Source: Arachnopeziza araneosa (lineage: Eukaryota; Ascomycota; Leotiomycetes; Helotiales; Arachnopezizaceae). Taken from it: a stretch of 64,000 nt of DNA. Positions 22,357 through 34,398 of the stretch are shown in pieces (within the stretch, counting starts at the first letter, position 1; each line of letters starts with the position of its first letter). Position numbers and translations under genes: made by a program. The notes below the pieces were generated by a model. The model did no database searches and was not told where the DNA came from. It worked only from the letters and a program-made list of their open reading frames with translations. The stretch lies in assembly GCA_003988855.1 (NCBI GenBank), contig QYAI01000006.1, forward strand, positions 124,001-188,000. Direction: 5' to 3'.

Positions 22357-23493
22357 TCATCTCCCATTCCCTCCTAACCATAGTTTAGTTACCTGACTCA
22401 AGGCTTCCTGGAGCCACGGCGCCTCCAACTGTACTTTCTCGTCAAAGCCATGTTCTCCTGGTTGTGTGACCAGATTTGCCCTGCTCCCTCCGAATTTGCG
22501 CTTCACTGCTTCCACAAATTGCTCACTTCCGCTAAGAAACACAGCGCTATCCTCTGTCCCATGTAGTATCAGTGTATAAGGCAGATGGTCTGCTTTCTCC
22601 AGCACCTTGAACGGAAACAAGGAATCATCAGTTCCAAAGAATTGTTTTTTCAGTCCTTGCTGAGATATCGATAGAGCTATATCTAATCTTGCAGGAGGGG
22701 CCGCCGATGTGACGATGGTCCCAGGCTTCATTGATTTCAAGTAATCCTGCAAAACATTGGGAGGGATCGTTGGTAGTCCCATCATAGGCTTGGCATACTT
22801 GTATTCCAAACCCAATCCAGGATAGCAGGCGACCAGCGCCTTGATTGTACTTGCTGGTTGAATCAATCCAGACTGGATCGTCAAGTATCCACCAGCACTA
22901 CCACCCTGAACGATTATCTTATCAAGGTCTCCGGCTACGCCTGGCTTGAGGCTTTCCAGGTGAGAATTCAAGTCCGTGGGCAACCAACTCCAGAAATCAG
23001 TTATGTCTTCCAGGATGTCCAACCCGTTCGACTCGGGTAGCATACGGTATTCAACAGAGACGATTATAGCCGAGTGCAGCAAGCAATAATCTAGCACCCA
23101 CTGCGCGAACCCTGTCCCATAATCTCAGAGTCAGTATAAATTGCTTGAATACTTAAAGATTTGGGTCTACATCTCCCAGGAATGATAGAAACTAAAGTAA
23201 GTCGAGAAACGGCATCAAGAACGGACCAAGTCTTGAAATATTGAAACGTACAATCTGGATGCATTGCTGCTCCCATCACCTTTAGTGAAGTCAGGATCAA
23301 TCCACTCTTTTGATCTCAGTATGCAAGGATAGAATCTCACATAAAACCCTCCATGAAAGTTTACCAGCAACGGCGCCTTAGCACCCGCGGAGAGAGTTTT
23401 GGGGACCAACACAAAAGCATGAATAGGCTGGTTATTGAAGACCTTATAGGTTACTTGCGAGACATCGAATTGGTCGAATTTTGACGCATACAT
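22357..23493 (-). CDS. HSL-type alpha/beta hydrolase (esterase), 311 aa
   Basis: Likely carboxyl-ester hydrolase of the alpha/beta-hydrolase-3 family; the substrate is unknown. Exons (minus): 23493-23341, 23279-23252 (28 nt), 23111-22357. The joins give VNFHGGFYVMGAAMHPDW then FAQWVLDYCLLHSAIIVSVE, as expected. Catalytic parts: oxyanion HGG near residue 48, nucleophile Ser in VQGGSAGGYLT, Asp in LHGTEDSAVF, His in GEHGFDEKVQ. No signal peptide or membrane segment, so probably cytosolic. Intron 2 is 140 nt, longer than usual. Fungal relatives include many secondary-metabolism esterases, but no such cluster is present here. The neighbouring gene at 24.4-27.3 kb is a distant relative, not a recent duplicate. 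Confidence 0.85.
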
Positions 23494-24417
23494 TTTTCTT
23501 TGCTTTGCTTTCTCTACTGTCCTGAAGGCTTCAGTCGGGCCATTTTTAATATACTATAGCTTCAAGGCTGTAACTAGCGAGGCAGACACACTTCGGCCCC
23601 ATGTCAGGTATGCCGGTGGGGTATGATGTGAGATGTGCATATTTAGATAGGAGATTAGGAATCTAATCCGATGGCACATTTCCGGTGGGAGGTTTTGCTT
23701 ACATATCTCTCTCACTGGGAATGTGGGATCCGTTATGTGGTCTGTTATATGGTAAAAGTCACGCTTTATTTCAAAGCGCTAGGATACTGTGCACATGACT
23801 TCTTTCTTACCCCTTCTAGTTTACGGGATAGTGTTAACTCATCCCTTCTGCCCTGCTATGTCAGCCCTATTCTTGTAGCTTCGAGTTTATATGAAGCTCA
23901 ACCAACCATCTATCCTAGGGAGAGGAGAAAACAACTCAATGACTATCTATTGTACCAAAGGAATAAAAAAACCGTGAACTTGACTCGACACCTATTTCCT
24001 CTACTGTACCTACCTCTATAATTTACCATTTCCCATTCTCGGCTCCCACCTCTCACTCGTAGCATATCGGTTTCGCCCCGCCTCTCGTCTCCCCGCTCTG
24101 CACAGGCCCTGGATTGTATCTTGGGCGGCTGTCGGTCCTGTCGATCTCGGGGTGGGTGGTGCCGTATCATTAACAATGGAATTCGCTTAGTCTTAGCACC
24201 TGCTCGCGTATGACAGCGGAGTAGCGAGCATACTACAGTAGCGAAATCGAACGCTCATCGATTGGTATTCAGGTTTTTATGTATAACAATTTTACAGTAT
24301 AACAAGACGCCCACTGCATGCCTATCTAACCAATTCCATCATCCAACATCCCCTTTCATCTCCTTCTGCCCTGACAAATGAAAAGTCTGATTGAGTCCAA
24401 GCGAAAATACATCTCCC
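23494..24417. other. Intergenic, no gene seen
   Basis: About 920 bases upstream of the 311-aa esterase and downstream of the 930-aa hydrolase. No long frame has recognisable features. It should contain the esterase promoter. Confidence 0.45.
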
Positions 24418-27302
24418 TTAATTCGATGAAAGCGTAGGCAATTCCTCAGCGGTTGTGACAAACGTCTCCAGTGGCGGTCTCTGTTCAGCAGTTGGGGTCT
24501 TCTCGCCATCACTGTTAGCAGCTTGCTCGGAAGGCCTTTCCACCTCCTTGCCTTTCCCATTACTTGCATCCCCATTTACAAGACCTGTATTCTCCAATAC
24601 CGCCGGGCCGATGGGGTTTGCTTTTTCTTCTTTGTTTGTTTCAGCGATTCCATCCGCTGGGCCGTCAACACCCATCGCTTCTGCAGTTCTCACATCCTCT
24701 GCTGGATCCACACCATTATCGCTTGTTAGAGTCGTCATACTTGCCGTTGCTGAATGACCTTTCACAGTAAACGGGAATGCAATGCCACCTGCTTTTGGTC
24801 TCTTGAGATCATACTCAGTATCCTCATTCGTTGCGGTACGAATAATAATTTGCGGGGGCACAATCTTTTCCCTCGAGGCAAATTCAGGTGTCAGATGACC
24901 GTTCTGAGACTGACCGAGATGGTTCCTGATAGCAAGAAGATCCGCAGCTGGAGTATTCTCGTTAACCTCATCATTCGCAGTTTGGTTCTGATCTGTTACG
25001 GTCCGTCTTCGAGACCTTGAGCGACTGGTATATTCCGGCTTCTTGCCTTTATCCATGAGTTCTCCCTGCTTCGTCTTCATATCATCCAATGGCCGTGCAC
25101 CTGCACCATCCGAAGAACTTGCAACTGCAGTCTCAGGCGCTCTATCTTCCCTATCGGCTTCTTGCTCGCGTTGCATCGTACTCTCATCATGCTTGCTACC
25201 CCACAAGGCCCAGAGTGACATGCCCATACTCTTACTCTTCCTCTGTTCTCTTAGATCCTCACCTGTCTTTCTGCGACCAGCGAGTGCAGAAGGCGGTGGT
25301 ACTTCTCCGTTTCCGAATGATTGATACCCTTCTGCCATCTCCCTCGCGCGCTTCTTCTGCACTGATCTTTTGGCCGAAGCAAACTTAGTATCCCATTCTC
25401 TTCGAGCCGCAATCCATTTTCGAACCGGTCCTTCCTTTATGATACCGATTTGAGCGGGGTCTAGATTACATCCTGGGAGTTCAGGATGAGAGGCGAGCTC
25501 AAAGATGTTTCCATGCCGGTCAACTCGTTGGCGAATCATATGGTTTTTGAATGGCGGAAGAGGATCGCCTGCTTTGCCGACTTGACTGATAGAAGCATGT
25601 CGGCTTGTAGATTCTTTCGCGTTTCGCTTCTCCGCAGCTGTATTATCTTCAGATTCGGAATCTGATGATTTAGAAATTATTGAAACATCATCGTCGTCCA
25701 AGATTTCAATTTCGGTCTTCTGAGCTCTGGCTAGTGCCCACGCTCCAAATTGCGCTATTGACCTATACATATATTTCGCTGGACGAGTGAAACTTAGAGT
25801 TGGAGCAACATGGCATAAATCGTCCCATACTTGTAATTGCACGTCCGTTGGCTTCCACTTGTTGATATGGTCTCTGCTATGGTCATGAGGGTTCGCGTCT
25901 AAAAAGGTATCACCAGGGGGGTACTTGGCTGGATTTGCAGCCTTATGAGCCACATATATCTGTTCGTCTCTTAGCATCTCACCCCCTCCAGTTAATATCA
26001 ATAGCGGAGGAAGTCCACCTAGGGATGGTTGCAACGCAGGTGATACCATGGGATGCGCGATGAGCTCATTTGTCGCATACATCTGAATCTGATCTTTGAT
26101 CACTACTAGCTTTCCCTCAATCATAATAGAAAGATCACGGCCACATCCTGGAACCGTGTTCGCTTTTGGCCCACTACTGTCCTGAGTTTTTGGACTCGTG
26201 TTAGCATCGACGTTGTGAGTTCCGGGTGCCGGATTATGGTTAACGTGAAAGCCTTGCACGGCATCAGCTTCACTCTGCTGAGGATGCAGACCAGAATCTT
26301 CGTGTGCCATTTTCTTTACGATGCTTTCTTCTATCGCCAACATGTCATCTGCATTCGGCGGTGGCCATGATGCTGAAGGTCTTTGATGAAATCCATGAGG
26401 AGGTATATAATCCAAAGGATTATGTTCTGCCACGCTTGGAAATGAGTGGGTTAGATCAACCCAAGGAGAAATTAGAATAGCTCCAGCAGGTAATGGGATA
26501 TCGCGGTCTCGCAAAATTACCATCATACTATCACGGGTTAGTCTGTATCCAATACCTACGACCAAAACTGACCTTAATACCATGCCGCCTCCTGCAGAGT
26601 CCCCAGCCAGTATGATAGTGGTAGGATCTTGAACCGTAAGGAGGTACATATATGCAGCTAGACAGTCATGTAGTCCACAAGGAAATGGAAATTGAGGTGC
26701 CAGTCGATATCTGGGTGCAAAAACCCTAGCCTTTAATTTTCGCGCGTGTCTCTGCATCTGATATCGATGCTCGTCCACGCTACCAAAGAAATACGCGCCG
26801 CCGTGCACATAGAGCATAACTCTCGTCCCAGGATCTTCCCTTTTCTTTCGCTCGTTGAAATCAGACCTCATCTCAATCCACTCTGCTCTCAAGTCGCTCC
26901 CAGGTCGTCTCCACTGCCACCACGTCTTTCCACCAACCCTCTCAATGCCATGACGACCTAATTGCTCGTGGATAGTCTCTGCAGCTTTCAAGATGTGTTC
27001 CGAGGGGATATTGACTTCGTCTACTTTGATCCACCGCGGATGAGGGACCCATTGTGAAGTGAAGCGTTGGATATCTTCGACTGTGTGGTGAGACGCGTAG
27101 AGAAGAAACTTGCGGATAAGGGCGAGACCTTCATCATAGGAGATATGCGCGGTAGGCTTCTGGGCCCGGGGTTTTCGGTTCAGGTACTAAGAGCCGTCAG
27201 TAGGGAATAGGAACGGGAGGAAAGCAGATATACATGACTGAAGAAGGCTTGAACAACGACAGGCGTTACCGCCCCACCAACGGTTGCTGTGTTGAAGACC
27301 AT
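24418..27302 (-). CDS. Large alpha/beta hydrolase with disordered C-terminal half, 930 aa
   Basis: HSL-family alpha/beta hydrolase (lipase/esterase or sterol-acetyl-hydrolase type; substrate unknown). Exons (minus): 27302-27234, 27186-26573, 26527-24418. The first exon, MVFNTATVGGAVTPVVVQAF, is a hydrophobic N-terminal segment that may anchor it to a membrane. Oxyanion motif VMLYVHGGAYFFGS, nucleophile LAGDSAGGGMVLS, and a C-terminal WDDLCHVAPTL supplying the His. Intron 26528-26572 is 45 nt with GACTAAC branch; being in phase without stops, it would insert 15 residues into the nucleophile elbow if retained. From about residue 490 the protein is charged and low-complexity with no domain that I recognise. 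The 376-base upstream gap is shared with divergent TSR2. Confidence 0.82.
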
Positions 27303-27678
27303 GATGGATGAATTGAGTGGTATCGTGGGCTGCGGATCAACTATAAATATAGCTAGCTATCTGTGACCCTCCGGGTTGACGCAGCAGCTGAAGACAGGAG
27401 GCTCACTCCGCCTCAATTGCACGAAAGGAAGGTGATGAAAGATCCCCAAGAAGAAACAAATTAAACATTAGTTAGAGAAGGACTTCGTGTACTTTGGCTT
27501 CCTTATCTCCCAATATCGTCGTATGAGCAGCTTCACGCGTAAAATAAATTGGACTTCAGACCCCTGCTGCAGCTCTGAGGATGATGTGATGTCACTGACC
27601 TCGCTTGATGGAGGTTGAAATTTTGCCGACATGCACAAATTTTATGTTTTGGGTGTTCATCCCACCAGCAACCCCGCC
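27303..27678. promoter_or_regulatory. Divergent promoter region hydrolase / TSR2
   Basis: 376 bases between divergent starts; must contain both promoters. CTATAAATAT near 27341 could be a TATA element for the hydrolase gene, about 40-50 bases before its start on that strand. Confidence 0.35.
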
Positions 27679-28348
27679 ATGGCCTCGACATCTCAGCAGC
27701 CGGGTCCCATGGAAGTCACTTCTGGTAGTAGCACACAAGGTGTACCATCACCCGGTAAGCGTCTTCTCTTCATAGATCAATTTCGGTATCTAATCTGCAA
27801 TAGAAAAATGTAAAGCCCAATTCGATCTCGGCGTTATCCTCTCCCTCTTTCTCTGGCCCTCTCTCTCCCTCGCCGTAATTAATAATTGGGGTGGCCCTAA
27901 CTCCTCTTCCAAGCGCGAATGGTTCGCCCAAACGACCGTCGATCTCCTCGACGAGAACCCCGATGTCGACGCTGCGTGGATCGAAGAGTTTCTCCTAAAT
28001 GTGATGCTAGATGAATTCGAGGTGAACGTGGACGATGACAGTGGACTCGAAGTCGCAGAGCAGATCGTAAGACTGAGAAAGGATTGCCAGAAGGGCGACT
28101 TCGCCGAGGTGACGGAGATGAAAGGAAGATGGGATGCACGCGGCGGAAGAGATGTTGGGAGCCTGTTTCAGAAGAGGGAAAGGACTGACGAGGAGGACGA
28201 AACGGATGGTAGTGAGGACGATGACGAAGAAGACGAAGAAGGAGATGTGGAAATGGACGAGGCGCCAGCATTGGTCAGAGTGAAGGAGCCCGTAGCGCCT
28301 GAAGTAGATGAAGATGGATTCACAAAGGTAATTAAAAAGAAGAGATGA
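27679..28348 (+). CDS. TSR2: Pre-rRNA-processing protein TSR2
   Basis: Escort chaperone that carries ribosomal protein eS26 to pre-40S particles and is needed for 20S pre-rRNA processing. Exons 27679-27754 and 27804-28348; 206 aa; intron 49 nt (GTAAGC...CAATAG) joining VPSPG to EKCKAQFDLG. The WGG domain is clear: LFLWPSLSLAVINNWGGP, KREWFAQTTVDLL and LNVMLDEFEVNVDDDSG. The C-terminal part is a long acidic tract (DEEDETDGSEDDDEEDEEGD) ending in a basic KVIKKKR, the usual TSR2 layout. The start at 27679 fits a good context (GCCATGG); an in-frame ATG at 27631 would add 16 residues. Confidence 0.94.
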
Positions 28349-28572
28349 TCTTCAAGGGAAAGAATGAATTATTGCATTTAAGAAGGCGTTATAGGAACGG
28401 CAATTCGGGATACTGAGGTCCTGAGGAACTGGGGTATATCAATACTTCGCCACATGTAGAATTCTTGCAATCGCTAAACCAAACACCTCAGAGAGAGGAC
28501 TTTACGAAACGCCATGAATAGAAACCTTGGAAAAATATCCTCAGCGCCTATCAAGAATCCCATGCATAACAA

Positions 28573-29859
28573 TTACTCCCAATCTTCTTCCTCACTATCT
28601 TCGCCCTTTTTGGCCTCTCTTGGGCTACCAGGAGCGCGACTAGGAGCCCCAGAAGCGGCGCCAACTACATCATAACTCGCATCACTATCAGCCTGCGATT
28701 TCTCATCCTGAGATCTTCGTGTTTCTGGTTTAAGAAGTGTTGGATCCTGGACCTGAGTAGCAGGGTGGAGAGTTGTGGACGATTCCGTAGATGCGGGCCG
28801 ATTTGGTTTCGAGTTCTTTGTATTAGCTTCATCGTCGGAATCCTCATCCCATCCAACTTCTTCCTCGGCGGCTGCTGCACCTGGTAGAAAATAAGCATTT
28901 GTAATTAGGGAAGTGCACATACAGACCTTTGAGAAGGTCTCTTCTTCGAGCCTCTGCGGTTTCAATGCTGTGTCTGAGAAAATAGTAGCGCTTCCAGAAG
29001 TCGTTGTATGAAACTGTATCAGGAACTAGCTTCTCCATGGAGGTTCTTAACTCGTTGAAAGACTCCAGGTCTTTACTGATATCATCTGTCTTGGCCTCAA
29101 CGTTGAAGGTCTGGGTCCAAAGCTCATATTCTTCACTAACAGGATCCTTTGTAAAGCTATCCAAGGAAGAATGTATGACGTGAAGTTGAGCATCGAATCT
29201 TGTTGTGTGTATCACTCGTTTGCCAGAGGCATCTTTACTTTCGAAAAGTACCGTGTTGCTCTTCCCGTCGGCCGTCTCGGATGGTGGTGCAATTGTCACA
29301 GCATCTCGGAGGAAGTTTCTAATGTTTGTGCCAAATTTCAACAGCGCTTCATCTGCGGCATCTTCTGCTTTCTCGATCTCCTTCAACCTCTTCGCAGCCT
29401 CGGTCCGCAATCGCGCTAGTACACCTTCCGACTCCTGTAAAGCCTCATCTGTCGATATCTCTTTCTCGTCATTCGTCTCTCTTGTGCTCGTCTCCGAGGA
29501 TGAAGCAGGTTGTGCGAGTGATAAACCTCTCGTTCGGCTTATTAAAGATGATCTGAGATCCGTGAAACCTTTCGAAGCTTCTTCTCCAACTTCTGCTATT
29601 TCCTTTGTAGCTTCTTTATAGACGGACTCGCCCTGGCTGCACGTTAGCATGAGGCATTCTATCACGTATACAGTACTACCTGCTTGACCACGCTCCCAAA
29701 GAAGCCTCCTAGTCTCGCGCCCCAAGGACTGGAGGAGATGGCTTTGTACGCTTCTTGGAAGTCGGAATTGAGAGTCGTCTCAGGCTGTTTGTCTTTCTTT
29801 TCAACATGCTCTTCGGGGGAGAGAGCTTCCTCCTGAATATGATCATACGCGAGATCCAT
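28573..29859 (-). CDS. BSD-domain protein (yeast Dos2-like), 397 aa
   Basis: Exons (minus): 29859-29680, 29632-28927, 28880-28573; both introns are 46-47 nt and joins keep the family sequence (GGFFGSVVKQ / GESVYKEATKEI; RRRDLLKG / AAAAEEEVGWDED). An N-terminal helix SPWGARLGGFFGSVVKQGES precedes a coiled-coil-like region (about 115-140, EGVLARLRTEAAKRLKEIE). The BSD domain is at about residues 225-285 (YELWTQTFNVEAKTDDISKD ... YNDFWKRYYFLRHSIE), including the aromatic pair that names the fold. The tail is acidic and Ser-rich, ending in DSEEEDWE. The exact role is unknown; Dos2-type proteins have been linked to ubiquitin-related and heterochromatin functions, which cannot be judged here. Converges on TSR2. 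Confidence 0.8.
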
Positions 29860-30888
29860 TGTTTGGCTGAACAGCGGTGGGTAGTTCAGGACTGGTAGGC
29901 GTGAACATCTTGGGGGGGGGTGGAGTGAGGTGCGGTCTCACAAAGTCACGTGACTACAATCTAGCTCGTTCTGAGACATTATCCAGGCAGAATTGCTTGC
30001 AACGTTATTTCCGCTTCCAAGAGCATTGACTGCGGATCGGACGAGCGCGGTAGAGTACAGTACAGTACAGTACAGTATAGTACAGTACAGTACACACTCG
30101 GGAATCGAGCGCTGGATCACGTCTGATGATTCTGGTTATCAGATCCTCCCATCAGCCCTGTGCGCACACAGGTTTTGCCACGCACTTCCGCCTCTGGCCA
30201 CAAACGGAAGACCTCGAGACCCCTCGAAATGTGTGATGTCGTCAGTGTAGCATGTTTATCGTGCGGCCTGAGTCACTGGGAATAAGGGGTATTGATGAGA
30301 ACAAGCATGGCCCGGCAGTTCAGCCAGTGCAATTGGCTCTGTCGCTGAGTGCCTTTGATCGGGGATCATTCCGCCCGACTCTTCTGAGGGAGATGGAGGG
30401 TGAGGAAGAGTGGGAGTGCGTGTGCGTGGCTGTGGCGGGCGCACAGGCAGCTCGGGGTTTCTTTGCTCTTCCAATCTCGGCTTTAGCGGGGTTCTGTACT
30501 TTTGCTTACTTACAAATCAAACTCCTGCTCCAGAATCCTGACAATCTGCTGCTGCTTGCTCCACACTCAACCACACCACACCACACACACGCCCTCGTAA
30601 CACGTCCGCAGAGAAAAAGAGTTTGCCAGATTGCCTTTTGGCTCTTTTCAGGCCCAAACAGAAGAAAGGCCGCACTCGTCGCTTCTTTTTGCCTGCCCAC
30701 CCCTCAAGGCATCCAGGCCACTACCCGAACCTGCATGATTAGCTTTTCTACCTCTGCGATTCTCTCGTAAGATCCGACTTTCTCTTCTACAACACACTCC
30801 TTTCCAACCCTTTGTACCGTGTGCGGAGCTCTGTCTGGTCCGACCAGAGATTGTCGCTATTCGACAGCTGCCAACCATTTTGCAGGAT
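29860..30888. promoter_or_regulatory. Divergent region BSD protein / AP-1 factor
   Basis: About 1.03 kb between divergent starts. It contains the perfect palindrome GTCACGTGAC at 29945-29954, a CACGTG E-box as bound by Cbf1/PHO-type bHLH factors, and a GTACA pentanucleotide repeat. The right 350 bases, C/T-rich, are probably the leader of the AP-1 gene. Confidence 0.4.
30055..30095. repeat. (GTACA)n pentanucleotide repeat
   Basis: Eight units of GTACA, one changed to GTATA. Because GTAC is self-complementary the tract could fold on itself. It lies in the divergent promoter of the BSD and AP-1 genes. Confidence 0.9.
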
Positions 30889-32856
30889 ATGTCGGCGGCT
30901 CTAACAAAGGGCACAAACATCAACCCGAACTTTACACTCACGTCGAAACAAGAAGAACTTCTCTTCGCAGCTCTCAATTCCAACAATCCTGCCTCGGTCT
31001 TGGACGCTTCAAATCAGTCCTCGAATCAACCCTTCTCAATGGCTCCCGCTTCCCTGACCGAGTCGCCTCTCCAGGCTCCGGGTTCGGCAACCTTGAACGG
31101 ATTCGAAGAGAGCCCTTTCATTGATTATGATTACGAGTTCGACGCCGATGGAAGTTTCGATTATGATTTCAGTAACGATTCTCAAGGGAAGATGATTGGC
31201 AATCTGCCAGGATCGTCGTCTGATGGCGACGTCGAGACGCACGATAAGCGGAGCCATCCGGATGATGGAGAAGACGAAGAGGGTGGCGGGAAAAGAAGAG
31301 AAGGAGACGAGAAGACAAACAAGAAGCCTGGTCGCAAGCCTTTGACCTCGGAACCCACTTCTGTAAGTGCTACCGGCTCCTTCTAGCCTTATCGCGTGTT
31401 AATAGTTCGTAGAAAAGGAAGGCCCAAAACCGTGCGGCCCAACGCGCCTTTCGGGAACGTAAAGAGAAGCACCTCAAGGACTTGGAAACTAAGGTCGAAG
31501 ATCTTGAGAAGGCTTCCGAATCCGCCAACCATGAGAACAGTATACTTCGTGCCCAAATAGAAAAAATGTCAATGGAGTTGCGCGAATATCGCAAGAGATT
31601 CTCATTGGCTGGAGGCGCTAACCGCAATTCGTCTTTGAATAGTGGAGTACCGTCTTATATGACCGGCAAAGGTCTTGGAAGCGTCAATAACCCCAATGAT
31701 GTTAATTTCCAGTTTGAATTCCCTAAGTTTGGACGTCTCCCAGGGCCGCCGGTAACGAGAAATTCTGCGTCGCCAACAACTCAGCAATTACCTAGTCCTA
31801 CCACTCAGGTTAGTCCCCGCAATTCGTTGCAATACCCCACTAGCAATGGCTCCACTGCCGGTTTAACGGCGACTCCTGCACAAATCGAAGGAACGGATAT
31901 GTCGAGTCTGTCTGGACTCTTCAGTCCCTCACTGCTTGAGAGTGTTGGTAAAAGCCCTCCATTCGAGTTCTTCCCCGGCAACAATAATAAAAACAACACC
32001 TCGAATGCTTCGCGCTCTAGCACAGACTCTGCAAATGGAGGTAACGGCCACAACACATCATACTATAGCTCTCCGTCCGCCTCTTCAAACTCCAACGGTG
32101 GACCAAGCTCCTCGTGCGGAACCTCACCTGAACCGACAACCCAATCCCCAGTGATGTATAACAAAGACCCATCTATGACCACAATTGGAGAAGAAAGCAC
32201 AAATACCGAAGGTGAGCTCACCTTCTGTGACAAGCTTAATATGGCTTGTGGAAATCCCAACAATCCTGTTCCACGTGCAATGTCTGATCCATCACCTCCA
32301 GCAACCAGTCTCCTCACTCCTTCCTTCGATATCAACGGCATCGATTGGTTCGCGCAGCAAAACGGCAACCAATTCGATCCACAACTCTTCGGAGACTACC
32401 GCGAACCACAAGAGAGTGTTCTTGCTGGAGAAGGCTTTACTGATAACTTTTTCGCCGATGCTTTTGCGGCTCCTGATTTCAACAGCCCATTCAATGTTGC
32501 TCCAAGTCCAGCTGCACCTAAGAAGGATATCGTAGCGCAGATTGATGCCAGTCAGGAAGAAGATGAAGTTGTTCCTGGGGAGGACACGACACAGTTGCTT
32601 AATTGTAACACCATATGGTAGGCATTCCTCCTCTTCACTCCCTTTGACAAGCTAATACTGTTTCAGGGATCGTCTACAATCCTGTCCAAAGGTCAAGGAC
32701 GGAGAGTTCGATCTGGACTCTCTTTGTAAAGACTTGCAGAAGAAGGCCAGGTGCTCAGAGACCGGCGCCGTTGTCAATGAGAGTGATTTTAATAAGATCA
32801 TGAAGAACTACGTGGACGAAAAGCTGGTGCAAAAAAATGCAACTGCTTCGACTTAA
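30889..32856 (+). CDS. AP1: AP-1-like bZIP transcription factor of the oxidative stress response (Yap1/Pap1 type)
   Basis: Redox sensor: peroxide oxidises paired cysteines, masks the export signal and the factor accumulates in the nucleus to switch on detoxification genes. Exons 30889-31362, 31413-32617, 32667-32856; 622 aa. The bZIP starts at the first junction: KRKAQNRAAQRAFRERKEKH, then leucine-zipper DLETKVEDLEKASESANHE. The n-CRD has Cys430 and Cys437 (FCDKLNMACGNPNN). The c-CRD spans the second junction with Cys556 (NCNTIWDRLQ), Cys566 (SCPKVKDGEFDLDSL), Cys580 and Cys589 (CKDLQKKARCSETGA); the export signal lies here. All key cysteines are present. Introns are 49-50 nt. The 5' leader is long and C/T-rich. 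Start ATG at 30889 is the first in frame. Confidence 0.94.
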
Positions 32857-34398
32857 AGGGCATTGACACCAACATTCAGCATTCTTGGAGCAGGATTGGA
32901 ACTGGCGTCAACTATAACAAAAGGCCGCAGTGCCCATGGGTTGGAATTGGTGCTTAGGGTTGGCGTTGCGTTGTCATTGATGACTTTGGTTGGCCTGCTA
33001 CCTTCACTTGAAGTGAGCTAGATGGCTTGAACTGAACAGGTTTGCTCGGTTCAGGTACTTGAGTTGATAACCTATTTCGTGTGTGGCATTTTGAATCGTG
33101 CAGAGGAAATCATGGATATTGCAAATTCTTAGGTATGAAATAGCAAAACCTCATCTCCACGATATCCGTCATATGTGGACTCTTCGCTGTTTTAATGTAC
33201 GAGTAAAGATAAAGATAACTTTGTTTTCTGTTTCGCCACTCTACCGCTCTTTGCTGGTTCTCTGTCGTAATATTTGTCCACTGCTCTTTGCGCAACGTCC
33301 TAGACCCTCCACTTATATCATCTCATCATTTTCATTCGCTACACTCCAATCTCTTCACCTATCTCCACTACCTACCTTCCAACACGTGCCTCTTGTCCAC
33401 ATGCTCTCTACATGGAGCTCTAGATGCGAGGGTTGGGCTTTGAGGTGGCATTGAGATTGAACGAGGGGGAGAAACGGGTGATCAGATGCAGAAGGGAAGA
33501 AGGCGTGCAGATGGACCTGCGAGGTCATCTCTCTCCCACGGAGCCTCCCCACGCCCGCCATCCGACACCGTGTCCGCTCACACGAGATCCCGCCGACGGG
33601 TTGCGCTGCCATCGCTCTCCGTCCCACTTGGCCGAGTCCACGGGTTGAGGGACTATGTTCTGGGACGAGGAGAGTGCGAGGAGCAGGAAGGAGAGAGAGA
33701 GAGGAGAGTGCAGGAGGGATCCGAGAGACGTGAGGATACATCTCGGGAAGTAGAAGCTGGTGAGTAATATCTGTGCTCGGAATCTTGGATCGTGGCGTGA
33801 TTCTGGAAAGAAGGTTGTGGTGCAATAGAAGAGGAACGCAAACCAGAGTGGAATCTGCCAAGTTGAAAGAAGTGTGAGTGAGTACTGAGATAGTCAAGCG
33901 GCTAGTTAACCTGATAGACTAAACCGAAAAGCGAAAATGTTTTGCGTAACAATTTCCATATATTTCTTCTTTGAGATCGCTCTATAAAACATATATAAAT
34001 AAACAAGAGCGACGAGATCGTATATTACATACACAACTATTTTATTTACTCCACATACTACCTCCTTTACCAAAACCCTCCCTTCTAAGCACGCAAAGGT
34101 ACCCCGTAGATTCATATTGGTATCATATAATGCTTACAGTCTACCACCCAGCCACCCAAAAATGTAGATTCCCGGATTTCCTTGGACCAAATGGCCACGC
34201 CGAGCGGGATATATCCAAAACTCCCACATCCATGATGAATTTCGTGATATCCATAATCCGTACAATACCCAATAACGTCAATTGAGCCATAGCTATACTG
34301 GTTTGGCTATTGAGAGCCAGTCGAATCAACTGTGAAGCCACGTCGACAACTCAAATGATGGCTTTTGTCGTGCTTTTCTCTCCTACGCCAAACCGTAT
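32857..34398. other. Convergent intergenic region, no gene seen
   Basis: About 1.5 kb between the AP-1 stop and the end of the kinase gene. Several frames of 60-180 codons exist on both strands but none shows a domain, and they overlap one another. Probably long 3' untranslated regions. Confidence 0.4.

Noticed and set aside
22357..27302. Two neighbouring hydrolases as a tandem duplication
   Set aside because: They differ in length, introns and motif details (GGSAGG against GDSAGG), so they are distant members of the superfamily.
33355..33897. 180-codon minus frame between AP-1 and the kinase
   Set aside because: Composition is random-looking with no family features; it probably lies in the 3' untranslated region of one of the convergent genes.
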